DNA of 64,000 bases. Origin: Nageia nagi (taxonomy: Eukaryota > Pinophyta). The position numbers were made by a program, and so were the translations under genes. This document shows, piece after piece, positions 9,512 to 21,395 of the stretch. Where the stretch lies: contig JBITNC010000001.1 in the NCBI GenBank assembly GCA_050084985.1, positions 204,290,001 to 204,354,000 of the forward strand, read 5' to 3'. The notes beneath the pieces were generated by a model, which was not told the origin of the DNA, ran no database searches, and was given only the letters and a program-made list of their open reading frames with translations. Position 1 is the first letter of the stretch, and every line of letters begins with the position of its first letter.

Positions 9512-10357
9512 TGTTAACACATAAAAATGATTTTATGTTTTTAAATCAATAAATTAATGAAATATGCTTGGCCTAACTATATGTCTTGAATGGATTAAAG
9601 TGATAATATCAATGTTTGGCTTGAATATGAATATCGCATGGGTTATCTTGAATATTGCATGGTTTATCTTGAGTATTGCATGAATTATCTTGTTTATTGA
9701 TGTATTTATCTTAAATCTTGTGAATTAACCTTATTTATGTGGATGCACGTTGACCTATGGGTGGTATTACCTATATATATATAAATAAGGGATCTAATAG
9801 TAAGTCCACAACAACAAGGATACACATGATCCCACGTATGGTCTTGTAAGTGGCTACCGCTTAAGGTATCTCTTGGTACCACCTACAAGGTTGTGGTTTG
9901 TGTGCTTCCTTACGCGAGCTCTCCTGACATCTGCGATCATTATACTGCAATCTGAGATATCTATACTGAAGATCTGGACCTAATCGAGAGGTCAAAGCTA
10001 TCAAACTAAGGCCATCGGTGCTCCTTTGTGAACGGAAGAACACCGCTGGTGCTCTAATACTACTAAAACGGACCGCTCGCGGTCCTCTTTTCACATCCTT
10101 GTAGGTCACGATGTTGTGGAAAAGGTAGCTTATCATCACTACATCGCCAATATCTGCATCTTTCATTATCAAGTACATTCAGTGAGGTTAGTACATAAAT
10201 CACAGTCTTGGTTGGTACATTTACACTTCTGAATTGCTATATGTTGTTTACTGTTATCTAGAATAAATTGCTATCCGTAGCTAGAATACAGATAATATTG
10301 AGTTTGTAGATAGTTGCTTATTTACTTATTTGCACTCTCAATTTTTATTTGTAAACA
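9512..10357 (+). repeat. 3' LTR of the Gag-only element
   Basis: 846 bp, same ends as the left copy. It keeps the least decayed dyad motif, CGGACCGCTCGCGGTCCTCT, at 10,069-10,088. Confidence 0.93.
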
Positions 10358-10362
10358 AACCA
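10358..10362. repeat. Target site duplication AACCA, right copy
   Basis: Exact repeat of 2,941-2,945. Confidence 0.93.
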
Positions 10363-13300
10363 CTAACTATATAAACATAATTCATCATATGTCATGGAAT
10401 CCAATGAAAATATTAGTATTCACATGAAACAAGCTAATGTGAAAACCAACAAGAATATTAAAATACACTTTTTATCTACATCTAGAAGAATATGTAAAGG
10501 TATAAGATAATTTTGTACTTGAAAAGCCACATGTTATCCCCTTCTTATTCAAATATTAAAACCTAAAATTAATACCATTATTCAATACTTTAAATAACAA
10601 TATATCATCTAAATATTTGTATCATATGCTAGACATAATAGTTTAACATCTAAATGTTAAAAATAAGAGGAAGCACCTAGATAATTGAGAAGATGCTCCT
10701 TTTCCCCTTGAGACTCTAAGTTAATACTTTTGGAAAGAGAGGAAAGAAAAGAATGGTATTCCCTTAAGGGTCCCCAATATTTACAATCAACATGTGGTAT
10801 AATCCATCCAAGGAAATTACTATTTATCTATCTCATCAACTTTATACATAGGTGTGGGGTTTTTATTTTTTTATGAGGGGTTTGGAAAAATTTTTGTATA
10901 AATTTCAAAAATAATTTTGCATCTAACACTAGAAAATAAAATATTTTATCTATCATGTTGCACCTAACAAAAAGAGACACGTTGTGTGGGGTGTTTCTCT
11001 CAATTATTTTAGCAAGGCACCAAAACAGCCTTATAACCCCATGAAAGACAAGAAATCCTTTATCTTTAAAATTTATCTTTCTTCTAAATTTTTATTGTTG
11101 TAAAACAAGGTCTTTTTTAGTAAAATTTTAAAATTTGAATGGGTGGAATATTTCTTGTTTGAAAAAATTGCTAATTTTAAATTTTCTAAACTAGTTCAAG
11201 AAAACACACCATACTCTTAGCATAATATTTACCTATGGAGATCTCTTCATCCTGCAAGGTAAGCTTTTTTAGTGTACAATCACACATATTTAAGTATCAC
11301 ACATATCATAAGAATCAAAATATAAAATTATGATGTGTAACTATATGATCTATGAAGTTCCTTATGAGTCTATCAGCAATTCAATGCTAATCATTTCTTT
11401 GCTCTCACCCATCCATTCCCGTAACCACTCATCTTGGTTTCCTAGGATCTTCATCTTAATTCTCTTATTAAATTGGCTCATAACCTATGCCACACAAAAT
11501 CTCAAAGCCAACATCAATTTTTCACAAAAGTAGCATATAATCATTGTTTATTAGACTTCTCATATTCCCATTCATATTCAATTTTTTTGAAAGTAATGAG
11601 ATTGAATGGATCATAATAAAATTTCAAAAAGCATTCAATTTGAAGGTGTAGTGGGGTCATTATAGTTAGGGATGTGAGGAGAGGTAAGTCTTGTTGGATA
11701 TGACTAGTGATGGATAACCCATTTAGCCTAAACCGTATGAGGATGTCATCCTCATAGTCCATTCGATGCCAACCCTATGTCTTCTCCAAGGATGTTGTAA
11801 ACATGGATCCATCTTGAATATTTATTTTGCAGTCATTCAAACATAAATAACAAAATTCATGTTAAAAAATTAAGTAAATTTACTTAATATGGTAAAAATT
11901 TATAAATTTCATGAAAACTTAAGCAATAATAACAAAATATCCTCGTTGGGTGCAATGTACATGATTAGATGGCTAAAAGAAACCCTAAGGTTTTGAAAGG
12001 ATGTTAAATTGCAAAATAAATAAAGAGAAATACAACTCATTACATGATTAAATGGCAATTTACATAGATACTTTGCCACATGTCCCCTTCTCATGAATAG
12101 GGGCCTCTCCACCAAATTCTAGTCCTAGTCTACCATGTTAACTACAGGGAAAAGGAAAAGTCCAAAAAGGTACAATGAATAGGGGAGAGAGATAGAAGAA
12201 GGACAAATCAAATGATGAGGGAAACATCAACCAATCATATGGAGAGGAGGAACATGATAAAGCTCATTCAATATAAAGAGTATAAAATGCAAAATGATAA
12301 AAGTCAATTGTATATTTTATTTTTATCCTCTTTTTATACCCTAAAATCCTAAGTAAATGAGCCCTTTCTATAGTTCCAAATTCATGCCTAGATAATGCGA
12401 TAACATGTGTACAAAATGCTAAAATATTTTAATTGCCAAACATCTTTCTTTCACAAACCAAGTTTACTGAATTCACATAGTCAACGATGTGTAAAAGGTA
12501 AAATTAAGGCATAATTCATTACATGATGATCAAAAATGGTAAAAATGGTAAGTTTGAATGTTAACATTATGCATTATTGGCCAAATTGATGATGTTCCAT
12601 TTTTAAGGTTTATTATTACTAAATAGACGTTGCTAGTAGTGTGGTTTATGCAAAATTTGCAAATGATTCAAGTAATGGGTTCTAATTCTAGCTTTGTTTG
12701 ATCTAAATAGATGCATAAATTTGATGCTACTTGATGAAAACAAGGAGAGTTTAATTTATAAAATAATATTTAACTAAATGGAGATGTCAAATATTGATGT
12801 TTTCATTTACATATGTTTTTGAGATGGTTAATATCTAAATAGTTAATTTTCAATGCCAATTAAGTATGCTATTTTTCATGAAGTTTAATTCCATTAATTT
12901 CATGCATTCAATGGCATGAAAGAGGTAAAATTATGGATTCTTTCAAATGTGGAGTATATTATCATAATCTTAATAGATCAAAATAATTGTTATCATGATT
13001 GTATGATTGTTACATAGATAAAATGCATATAAGATCAATATTTGGTCAAGCTATTGTTCACATGCAAAATGAGATGCAATATGGAAATGTTAGTTCATGA
13101 TTTTATGATGAAAAACATCATTGCTTGCTTCCAATTGAATATTATTAAAAATTATAGATCTCATATAATAAATTTCATGCAATCAATAGCATATGGTTAC
13201 TATAAATTCATTACAAATAGCATATGCTATAATTTGTTGGATATCTAATTGAAAATACCATTATTTCATAAATATGCAATGATATAGAAATGATGAATAA

Positions 13301-13987
13301 ACTTACAAAAATACATGATTGCTAAATTTTATGAAATTAACATAGCTAATGGCGTAAGTTTATTTTAAAAAATCAATGTTAAATATTGATTTGTAAGGCT
13401 AATAAATATTTGAATATTTGGTATTTTTATGGGAATCAAATGATATTGTTCAATGTTGTGCTAACAAATATTTTCAATGTCATGGTCATTCCATGAGCAA
13501 ATATATTTTATAAATTATAGATTATTCCAAGCTTGGGGCATTAAAAAGGACCTCATCAACTTTAATCTTTATAGACTATGAGTTACACCAATAGTAGTCT
13601 AAATGTCATGGTTAAATAGAATTATGAGTCACATCAACCATGGTGACATAATGAATATCATATTTATTCCATCCTTGCTCTTTCAATTGATTATTATTTT
13701 ATAGGATATTATCTATATGGGTATTATGTTGGATTGTTCTTAAAAAGCTATTATCTAGGAGAGTAGGATTTGAATAGATATGCTCTCCTCATATAAGGAC
13801 TCTGATTTTTGGTTTGATTCCTTGAAGAAGCTAGATTGAGGGGTAGTGCAAGACCAAAATGGGGTAGAAAACATATCATACTCAGCATATCGAACAAAAT
13901 GGGGAAGTCCACTTTACTATTGAAAATTTTCTTCTCTTCTCTAAAATTCTTTAGATTATGTAATTTCAATGCTTTTCATTTCATATC
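10363..13987. other. No gene recognised
   Basis: AT-rich, with short reading frames only (for example minus-strand 11,541-11,762 and 11,909-12,115) that show no motif. The right edge may be the inner part of a decayed element ending at the candidate LTR start near 14,003. Confidence 0.5.
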
Positions 13988-14030
13988 CAAAGAAGGGAAA
14001 AATGTAGATGCCTAAAAATGATTTATTATT
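13988..14030 (+). mobile_element. Candidate polypurine tract and LTR start, related to the Gag-only element
   Basis: TTTCATATCCAAAGAAGGGA, then AAAA, then TGTAGATGCCTAAAAATGAT. It closely resembles the interior/3'-LTR junction at 9,490-9,535 (TTTCACATCCAAAGTGGGGC, then TGTTAACACATAAAAATGAT). The following 250 bp also share words such as CATGGGTTAT and ATCTTGAATAT with that LTR. I could not find the other LTR or the right edge, so this is a tentative remnant. Confidence 0.4.
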
Positions 14031-14502
14031 TATTTAATAAATCATATTTATACTTTTTAAATGACTTATTACAATATTACAAATGTCAAGATAAAATTGA
14101 TATTACAATGCAATACCATGTGTTATATTAAGTGTTATATCATTTATCATGGGTTATATTTTAAAGTATCTTGAATATAACAAAGTTTATATTATTTATA
14201 TAGGTCAACTTTGACTCATTTATATGTCTTTATAGGTTATATATTTGAGTGGAATATGCTAACCTTCATAGATCAAAACTCTTTGATATGAGAAGAACTC
14301 TGATAGGTGATTATAAATAATAATCTTTACCAAGCTATGGTGTCTTTCAATGCCACCTATTATGAGAAATTGTTATACTCTAAGCTCTAAAACTTTTTAT
14401 CTTTAGCACACATCATAATTCTTCTAATTCCATATATCTAATGACATGCATCTTATAGATCGAGGGTTCTAGATTTTGATGTTCAAACTATTAATTCATG
14501 TA

Positions 14503-15298
14503 TGCAAAGGTCCATTGTGAGATCACCATGAATTTGATCCCAATATTCTGAAGATTCATTGCTATTTTTCTTGATGATTATACATACACTTCATATCAAA
14601 TTCATATGTTTCATATATATTTGTTATAATCTAATATAGTGTTCATATTTATTTCTTCTTGTATTGTAGATTGATTTATTTATTATGTATATTCGTAGTT
14701 ACATAATTTATGGTCTACACACCTATTGGTTGATCTATTATTATCCCTTGATCACATTTCTCATATCATTATTTGTACATCTAGTTTAATGGTTTGCATC
14801 ATCGGCAACTTGCTAGTATGAGGGTCATCAACATCATTCATATGTTGATTGTGTTTAAAATGATTGAATGAAGGTATGTTATATGATTTATATGATTTCT
14901 ATTGCATGAAGGTCCATTGTGAGATCACTATGAATTTGATCCCAATATTTTGAAGATTCATTGCTATTTTTCTTGAGGATTGTACATACACTTCATATCA
15001 AGTTCATGTGTTTCATATATATTTGTTGTAATCTAATATAGTGTTCATATTTGTTTCCTCTTATATTTTAGATTGATTTATTTATTATGTATATTCATAG
15101 TTGCATAATTTATGGTATACACACCTATTGGTTGATCTATTATTATCCCTTAATCACATTTCTCATATCATTATTTGTACATCTAGTTCTTAATGGTTTG
15201 CATCATCAGCAACTTGCTAGTATAAAGGGTCATCAACATCATTCATATGTTGATTGTGTTTAAAATGATTGCATGAAGGTATGTTATATGATTTATAT
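14503..15298 (+). repeat. Tandem duplication, 0.4-kb unit, two copies
   Basis: Copy 1 is about 14,503-14,904 and copy 2 about 14,905-15,298. Both contain GGTCCATTGTGAGATCAC near the start (14,509 and 14,911, period 402) and GTTGATTGTGTTTAAAATGA near the end. By eye they are well over 90% identical with small indels. No coding content is seen. Confidence 0.88.
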
Positions 15299-16088
15299 TG
15301 CCAAATCTAATAAAGTGCATTGATTATTATTGTGATTACTAGTATATTTTAGATGTATACTGTAGTATTTAAAGAGTAAAGGAATATTATCTTATTTATT
15401 GCATTGTGCATTATTTCCTATCTATGACTACAAACCATTAGATTTAAAGAACATTCAAAAACATTATTCATTCAATAATTACTTATAATATTTATTTACC
15501 TTAACACTTTTACATATTCTATAAAAGCTATTTTAAATTTTAGTTAATGCTAATACATGATAAATATCCATCCTCACCTAAACATGATAAATGTATTACA
15601 AAAGTGTCACTATTTTATAACATGGTTCTTGTATCTTTATATTCCAAACTCCATAGTAAAACTTATGTAATTATTATATACAAAATTTACTAATAATTTA
15701 TTTAAAACATACTATGTTATAAAATTTTGTACTAAAATACATGTATCTATACATGATATATAATACATAGTTTTCCAATAGGGATTTTAGTCGCATTTCA
15801 ATACATTAATTTTTCATACTTGTTATGGTTCACAATCATAATTACTCATAATATAAATCAAAGTTTTACATTAATATTTTGGATTAAGTGTATCTTTTTT
15901 TGGCATCAAAAATAAAATAAATATAAAATATTTTCAAATGAATACCATTAATAGTGATTAATCTTGTAATGCAACATTCAATCTCCAAGCCTAAGTGAAG
16001 AATTGGACCTTTTCCAATGCTTTCCAATTGTCCTTGTTTCTTCATGAACCACTATTGTGCATAATCAAAAGAACTATTTCATTAGAGG
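15299..16088. other. No gene recognised
   Basis: AT-rich sequence without recognisable domain, repeat boundary or RNA gene. Confidence 0.5.
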
Positions 16089-16886
16089 TTGATGTAGATT
16101 CCTGCAAGATACCAAAATAGATCTCCAAAATTGACTCACAACACACAAGTAAGTTAATGGAAGAACAAAATTCATAAACATGAATTATTTATTCTTTTAA
16201 ATCTACACTAACCTTTTGCAGGTCTATTACAAATTGTAATATAGAAAGTAGGAAAATCTAATTCAAAAAATAACCAACCACTTGAAAACCAATACATTAC
16301 TAAAACTAGCAAGTTCCTAAAGATATAAAGATAGAAATTTTCTAAAAATAGAAAGTTCTTTAGATTCTACCCAAACTTAGCGTACAAGCCTAGTTAACGT
16401 GGAATAAGACACAACCCAATTTATTCTCCTAAACATATTCTACAACAAGTGATATTAAAGTCTAATTATTGGAAAATCCTAGTTTCAATTTTCAAGATTT
16501 TCTAATAAGTAGACATTAATATCTTTTTTTGTAGAATTTGTTTAGGAGAATAAATTAGGCTGCGCCTTAGTCCATGTTAACTACGCTTGTACGCTAAGTT
16601 TGGGTAGAATTTGAGAAGTTTTCTATTTTTATAAGCTTTCTATCTTTTTATCTTTAGAAAATTGCTATTTTTAGTAATGTCTTGGTTTCCAAGTGGTTGG
16701 TTATTTTTTTGAATTAGATTTTCTTACTTTCTATATTATAATTTTTACCAAACCTAAAAAAGGTTAGTGTAGATTTAGAAGAATAAAGAATTTATGTTTG
16801 TGAAATTTATTCTTCCATTGATTTACTTGTGTGTTGTGAGTCAATTTTAGAGATTTATTTTGGTCTCTTGCAAGAATCTACATCAA
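16089..16886. repeat. Long inverted repeat (foldback element), about 0.8 kb
   Basis: Two arms of about 390-400 bp are reverse complements with almost no spacer; the centre is near 16,488. The outer ends read TTGATGTAGATTC on the left and GAATCTACATCAA on the right. Conserved inner blocks include CTACCCAAACTTAGCGTACA (left arm) and its complement near 16,590. Arms look roughly 85-90% identical by eye. The trinucleotide AGG flanks both ends and may be a 3-bp target duplication. No transposase is encoded. It looks like a non-autonomous foldback or MITE-type element; its RNA would fold into a long hairpin. Confidence 0.82.
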
Positions 16887-17439
16887 AGGTCATGAAAAGT
16901 GAAGATTATTTAATATCCTATTAACCCCATATGTTTTTAGTACTTATCAAAGTTTGTCCATATATATATATAGTAGCATCCTTTTAAACCCATTATTTTG
17001 TGGGATCTATCAAAGTTTCTTCATAATTAAATATATATCAAGTATTTAAATGAGTGTTTCTCATATAAAAAAAAATATTTAACAATGCATAAATATTTCA
17101 ATAAAAACAAGAATACTTTGAAGGAAAATTAACCATAGTCACTTACACCCACCTAATGAAAATAAATCATTAAAATAAAATTCTAGAACCAGATCAAATA
17201 AAATATTAACTTATCACATCTTTTTAGGGGATTTGGGAGATAAGTGACATGTGAAGGTACCCACATTGAACATCTTAAGTTCTACTCCTACCCTTATATT
17301 GTTGATATTTAAAAACACTTGATAATTCCTACAATCAATAAGTTTAAATTATGTTAAACATTGAATTTACCTTTATTAGTATTTCATAAAATATTAAAAA
17401 AATTATGAAATAAGGAGCAAGGTATTCATTATTGATTGA

Positions 17440-17610
17440 ACAACATAGAATCCTACAACAAGGAATTTACTACTAGATTGATAATAAGGAATTTGCTACT
17501 AGCATGATAATAGGGAATTCACTATCAACCCGATGGCAAGGAATCCATTGTTATCTTAGTAGTAGGTAATTTGCTACCTTACCGATAATAGGGAATTTGC
17601 ACCCCCTAGG
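17440..17610. repeat. Degenerate minisatellite
   Basis: Repeated words of the type AAGGAATTTACTAC and GATAATAGGGAATT, spaced about 25-35 bp, six or so imperfect units. No coding role is apparent. Confidence 0.6.
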
Positions 17611-18847
17611 TATGTATACCCATAACCAATGGTTAGTTTTGTATTTATGAAAAAATATCATTCAAACCCTCCATTATTACAAAGCTCTAACCTTAAGCTT
17701 ATACTAATAAGAGGGAATCTAATTGCAAATAGGGGAGAATTTGAGAACCATCCATTAAGAATTGTCTAGACCATAGTGATACCGATGAGTAGAAGAGTGA
17801 ATTTGGATGATTTTGTAAGGATGGATCATAAAGGAAAGGTGAAATTGGAGGATACTTAGAGATATGTAAGTGAGGTGAATTTCCCTATCATATCTAAAAC
17901 CTGGTGAAGGAGGTAGATACAATCAAAGTGGAGTTGAACTCTAGAGGTCTCTAAGAATGACACACTCTTGAACTATTGAAAATAGACAAATCCATGATAG
18001 AATAAGTTATAAATTTAGGATTAAGTATTAAATACATGGTGGGTGGATCCAAGGAAAAAACACATATGATCCTTTCTAAAATGCAAGGGTTAATTAATGA
18101 GGTCAAATGCTGGCTAAGGGAGATGTAAAGTTGCATTTTATTTTTTTGTCTAACGTATAATTGGTTCACTTCTAGATGCATTTAAAATAAATTTTATTTT
18201 GTTATTATCTTTATTTTTTTTGGTTTACTATATATTTTGTTAAATTATTTATTTATATATTATTTTTTATACTCTTCTATATCGAAATCATCAATACTAA
18301 TTTAAATTAATTAATATAATATTAAGATGAATTAGAAGTCTCTTATTGATAATAAAGAAGTTTCTAGAAAATGAGAATGGTATAAAAAGAAAAATTCTTG
18401 AAGAAGAGATTTTATTTTAATTTTTCCTTTAGATTCTTATAAGTCTTTATAAGTTAAGTAGCATTGTAGATTGCTCTAGATATTATAAATCATAATTATA
18501 AAAGCATCAAAGAATCCCTAGATGTAATTTTGAAAAATATTTTGTGATTATATTTTTTATTTTGTATATTTTTATTTTTTTTATGTTTTAAATCATCTTT
18601 TTTATTTTGAAGAATGATACTTAAACTTTTTCTTATTACTTGAGCTTGGATGCATAGTGTAAAACCATTAAACCATAGGAAGCATGTTGGGTTTTGAACT
18701 TAAACCTTTATTAAGTAAATTACCCATTTAACAAATCCAAATTTTGTGGGTAGTATTTCCCATTCACTTTATTGTTGTAAATCATCTATTATAATATATT
18801 TCTTCTTCTAGTGCTTTCAATTTGTTAAATATCATGAATTTCCTTTA
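17611..18847. other. No gene recognised
   Basis: AT-rich. The right-hand part might be a decayed copia-type LTR, because a primer-binding-site-like sequence follows at 18,848, but I cannot find an LTR partner. Confidence 0.4.
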
Positions 18848-18863
18848 TGGTATTAGAGCATGG
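18848..18863 (+). promoter_or_regulatory. Initiator-Met-type primer binding site, isolated
   Basis: TGGTATTAGAGCATGG differs by one transition from the common plant copia primer site beginning TGGTATCAGAGC. It would mark the inner edge of a decayed 5' LTR ending near 18,847. It could belong to the copia remnant whose gag begins near 21,400, but that would need a 2.5-kb leader. Confidence 0.45.
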
Positions 18864-21395
18864 TTCTTGGTATTGAAATATTAAGCTAAGTTAGATTGGT
18901 TATTGGATTATTGAATTTCTATAAATCTTTGATGGATGTGGATTTTTAGATTGTAATATTTATAAGCATTATAGAGTATTGTTGATAAATAATGAGAGAA
19001 GAATCAACAAAATAAAAGAGAAAATGTATCAGTGTTACTTGACCTAATTTTCAAAATCTTGTTGATTGTATTTAAGGAACCATTGATAAAATATGTATTA
19101 GTGTTCTTTGATGACATATTAGTTTACTACAAATCTTAGAAAGCACACTTACAACATGTAGTATAAGTTCTTTAGAATTAAAAAAAAAAATATTTATGTT
19201 TTGCAAAAAAAAAATCCAAGTGCTCATTTAGAGTTTTAGAATTAAGATGTGAAATAAAATCATTAGGTTTTTTATGAATAAATGTATATTAATTATGCAT
19301 TTAAATGACTATTTCTAATCAAATTAATACATATAATAAAATTACCAATCCTTTTTTTATTATCTTGGTCTAAGAATTTATTGATCAATGATAGGGTTTA
19401 AATTAATTCTACTATTATAATAACTATTGTGATGATTATGATGAGATGAAATAATGAGCCTCAAACACCCTTCTTACAATTAAGTGTATTTAATTTTAAT
19501 ATTTCATTTATTATGGATATATCTTATTAAGCATTCATTTCTATCATTTTCTCATCATTTATTCTTTTATCCATTACCTCATATCTAAAATTAGCAACTT
19601 TAATAAACTTTAGTTCTACCCCAAAGCCAATTCTTATTACACATTTTAGTGAGTCCAACTTTGTTTAAGTTTTGGAATGCTTTTATTGCATAATTTGAAA
19701 TTTTTAATAAAATATTTTATTTTTATATTTCATTCTTGCATATTTTAAATCCCTGGTTTTCTAAGTTTGGAAGTGTATCATATTTTGATGTTAAAAAAGA
19801 TAAAAAAATCTCAAATGCCTAGTATAGATAATGCAAGAATTCATACTAGGTGTAGTACATAATATATTATGTACAAATGATCATGGACTGACTAACCTAT
19901 ATGCTATTTTCAATATTTTGGAACCTTGATAATAGAAATGTAAATTTTAGTAGAAATATTATCCTCAAGATTATGTATTTCTAACATTAGTAGGTTTGTT
20001 ATCTTAGTAAGTAATAAATTAATATAGAATAATTGATAGTTATATAGTTACCAAAGTGGATACTCATGTGGAGGTACTTCTTCATAACTTCCCTCTCTCA
20101 TACATTATTCTCATTTTCAATGTAATAACATACTTTTTTCTTTGGAGTTAATGGAAATAGCCAAATTTACATTACCATCAAATCTTTGGTTCTAAAATTT
20201 TCTTGATCTCTCCCACAAGTTATGGATGATTAGTGTGGTGATATAAGAGAAGAAGAAAACCCCTGTAAAAAGATCCAACTGTGTTAACTACATGATATCA
20301 TTACTAAAACTCAATTCATTTTAGTCTATAATATTTTATTCAATTTTCTGAAAATCAAAGTCTCAAAATTTAGTTATGAGTATATTTTTAGATACCCAAT
20401 ATTGTCCTAAGCATATTTGTATATTGGGTCAATTAATTTAAGGGATGTGGTAATAGAAATCATAGGTTAATTTTTTTAAAATACATGTAGGGTTTTTCCT
20501 TTTTTTATGCTCATTCTTTAGTGTAAATGATATCCATCATGTGGAGACTTTCAACATTTTTTAGACCTTTGTTAGAAGACTTAACTTGTCCTTTTAAATT
20601 GTGCACTACTCTATATACTTATGGATGTTTGTTTACTTATCCATATTATGTAAAGCCCAAGAATATCAATGTATTTGAGTTGAATATGGGTATGAACCAA
20701 TCTCTTTGCAAATGCACTTCATGAAAATACTTGATCCCATTGGACCATTTAACCAATTTAAACATGTGCTCTCAAATAAAGATTCTAACATTATTAAACA
20801 ATACTTAAATTTTCACACTCTAAGATGGCCTCATATTGGCCTTATTGATTCTCACATGTACCTTGGCCAAAATTTTGACTGTTGACCCTAACCAACTTAT
20901 GTCAATGAGTATATTGGCATAAGGCATCATGTTTTACTCCAAATAAAATACCTATTATTGCATGAAGTGGAGGTTTAGATAAATATTTTCTTTTCACATG
21001 CCCCCAACAACTCATGTGGAGCCTAGGATACCTACTTTGCCAACTCAAACTATCTATCCAATTAGCCTATTTGATTAGGTTTGACTACCATCTCAAAATT
21101 TAATTGCTAACTTAGCCTATGTAGTTACCAACCTAGTCAACATGCTAAGAGTTTTGAGGAATATTAAAACTTGTTTTGAAATTTTAAAAAATCTTAAACA
21201 TTATTTTTCCCATATCTTCCAAAATAAAGCTTTGTGTTTGGTGAGATTTTTTTCATTATATTCAAAATTTTGAAGGCTTTTATTTAAGATTAGTTTGAGG
21301 ATGATAGTATTTATATTAATTAAATAAATTTAATATAAATTTTGTAAAAAAAATTAAGAGAAAATAAATTTGAAAGGAAATTTTAAAATTATTTT
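18864..21395. other. No gene recognised; possible decayed leader of the copia remnant
   Basis: AT-rich, without protein motifs. It precedes a Ty1/copia gag start on the same strand and may be its leader and flank. Confidence 0.4.

Larger units (their letters stand above)
2946..10357 (+). mobile_element. Gag-only LTR retrotransposon with antisense PMD gene
   Basis: A complete 7,412-bp LTR element: two 846-bp LTRs beginning TGTTAACAC and ending TGTAAACA, a 5-bp target duplication, a primer-binding-site-like sequence, a gag gene and a purine tract before the 3' LTR. No protease, reverse transcriptase, RNase H or integrase is visible on either strand between the LTRs, so it must have been mobilised by another element. 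In that respect it resembles the non-autonomous TR-GAG/LARD class. Unusually, 5,487-7,752 holds a spliced gene on the opposite strand for a plant mobile domain protein, and 8.2-9.2 kb holds three tandem repeat arrays. LTR identity of about 95-96% by eye makes it the youngest element in the window. Confidence 0.9.
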
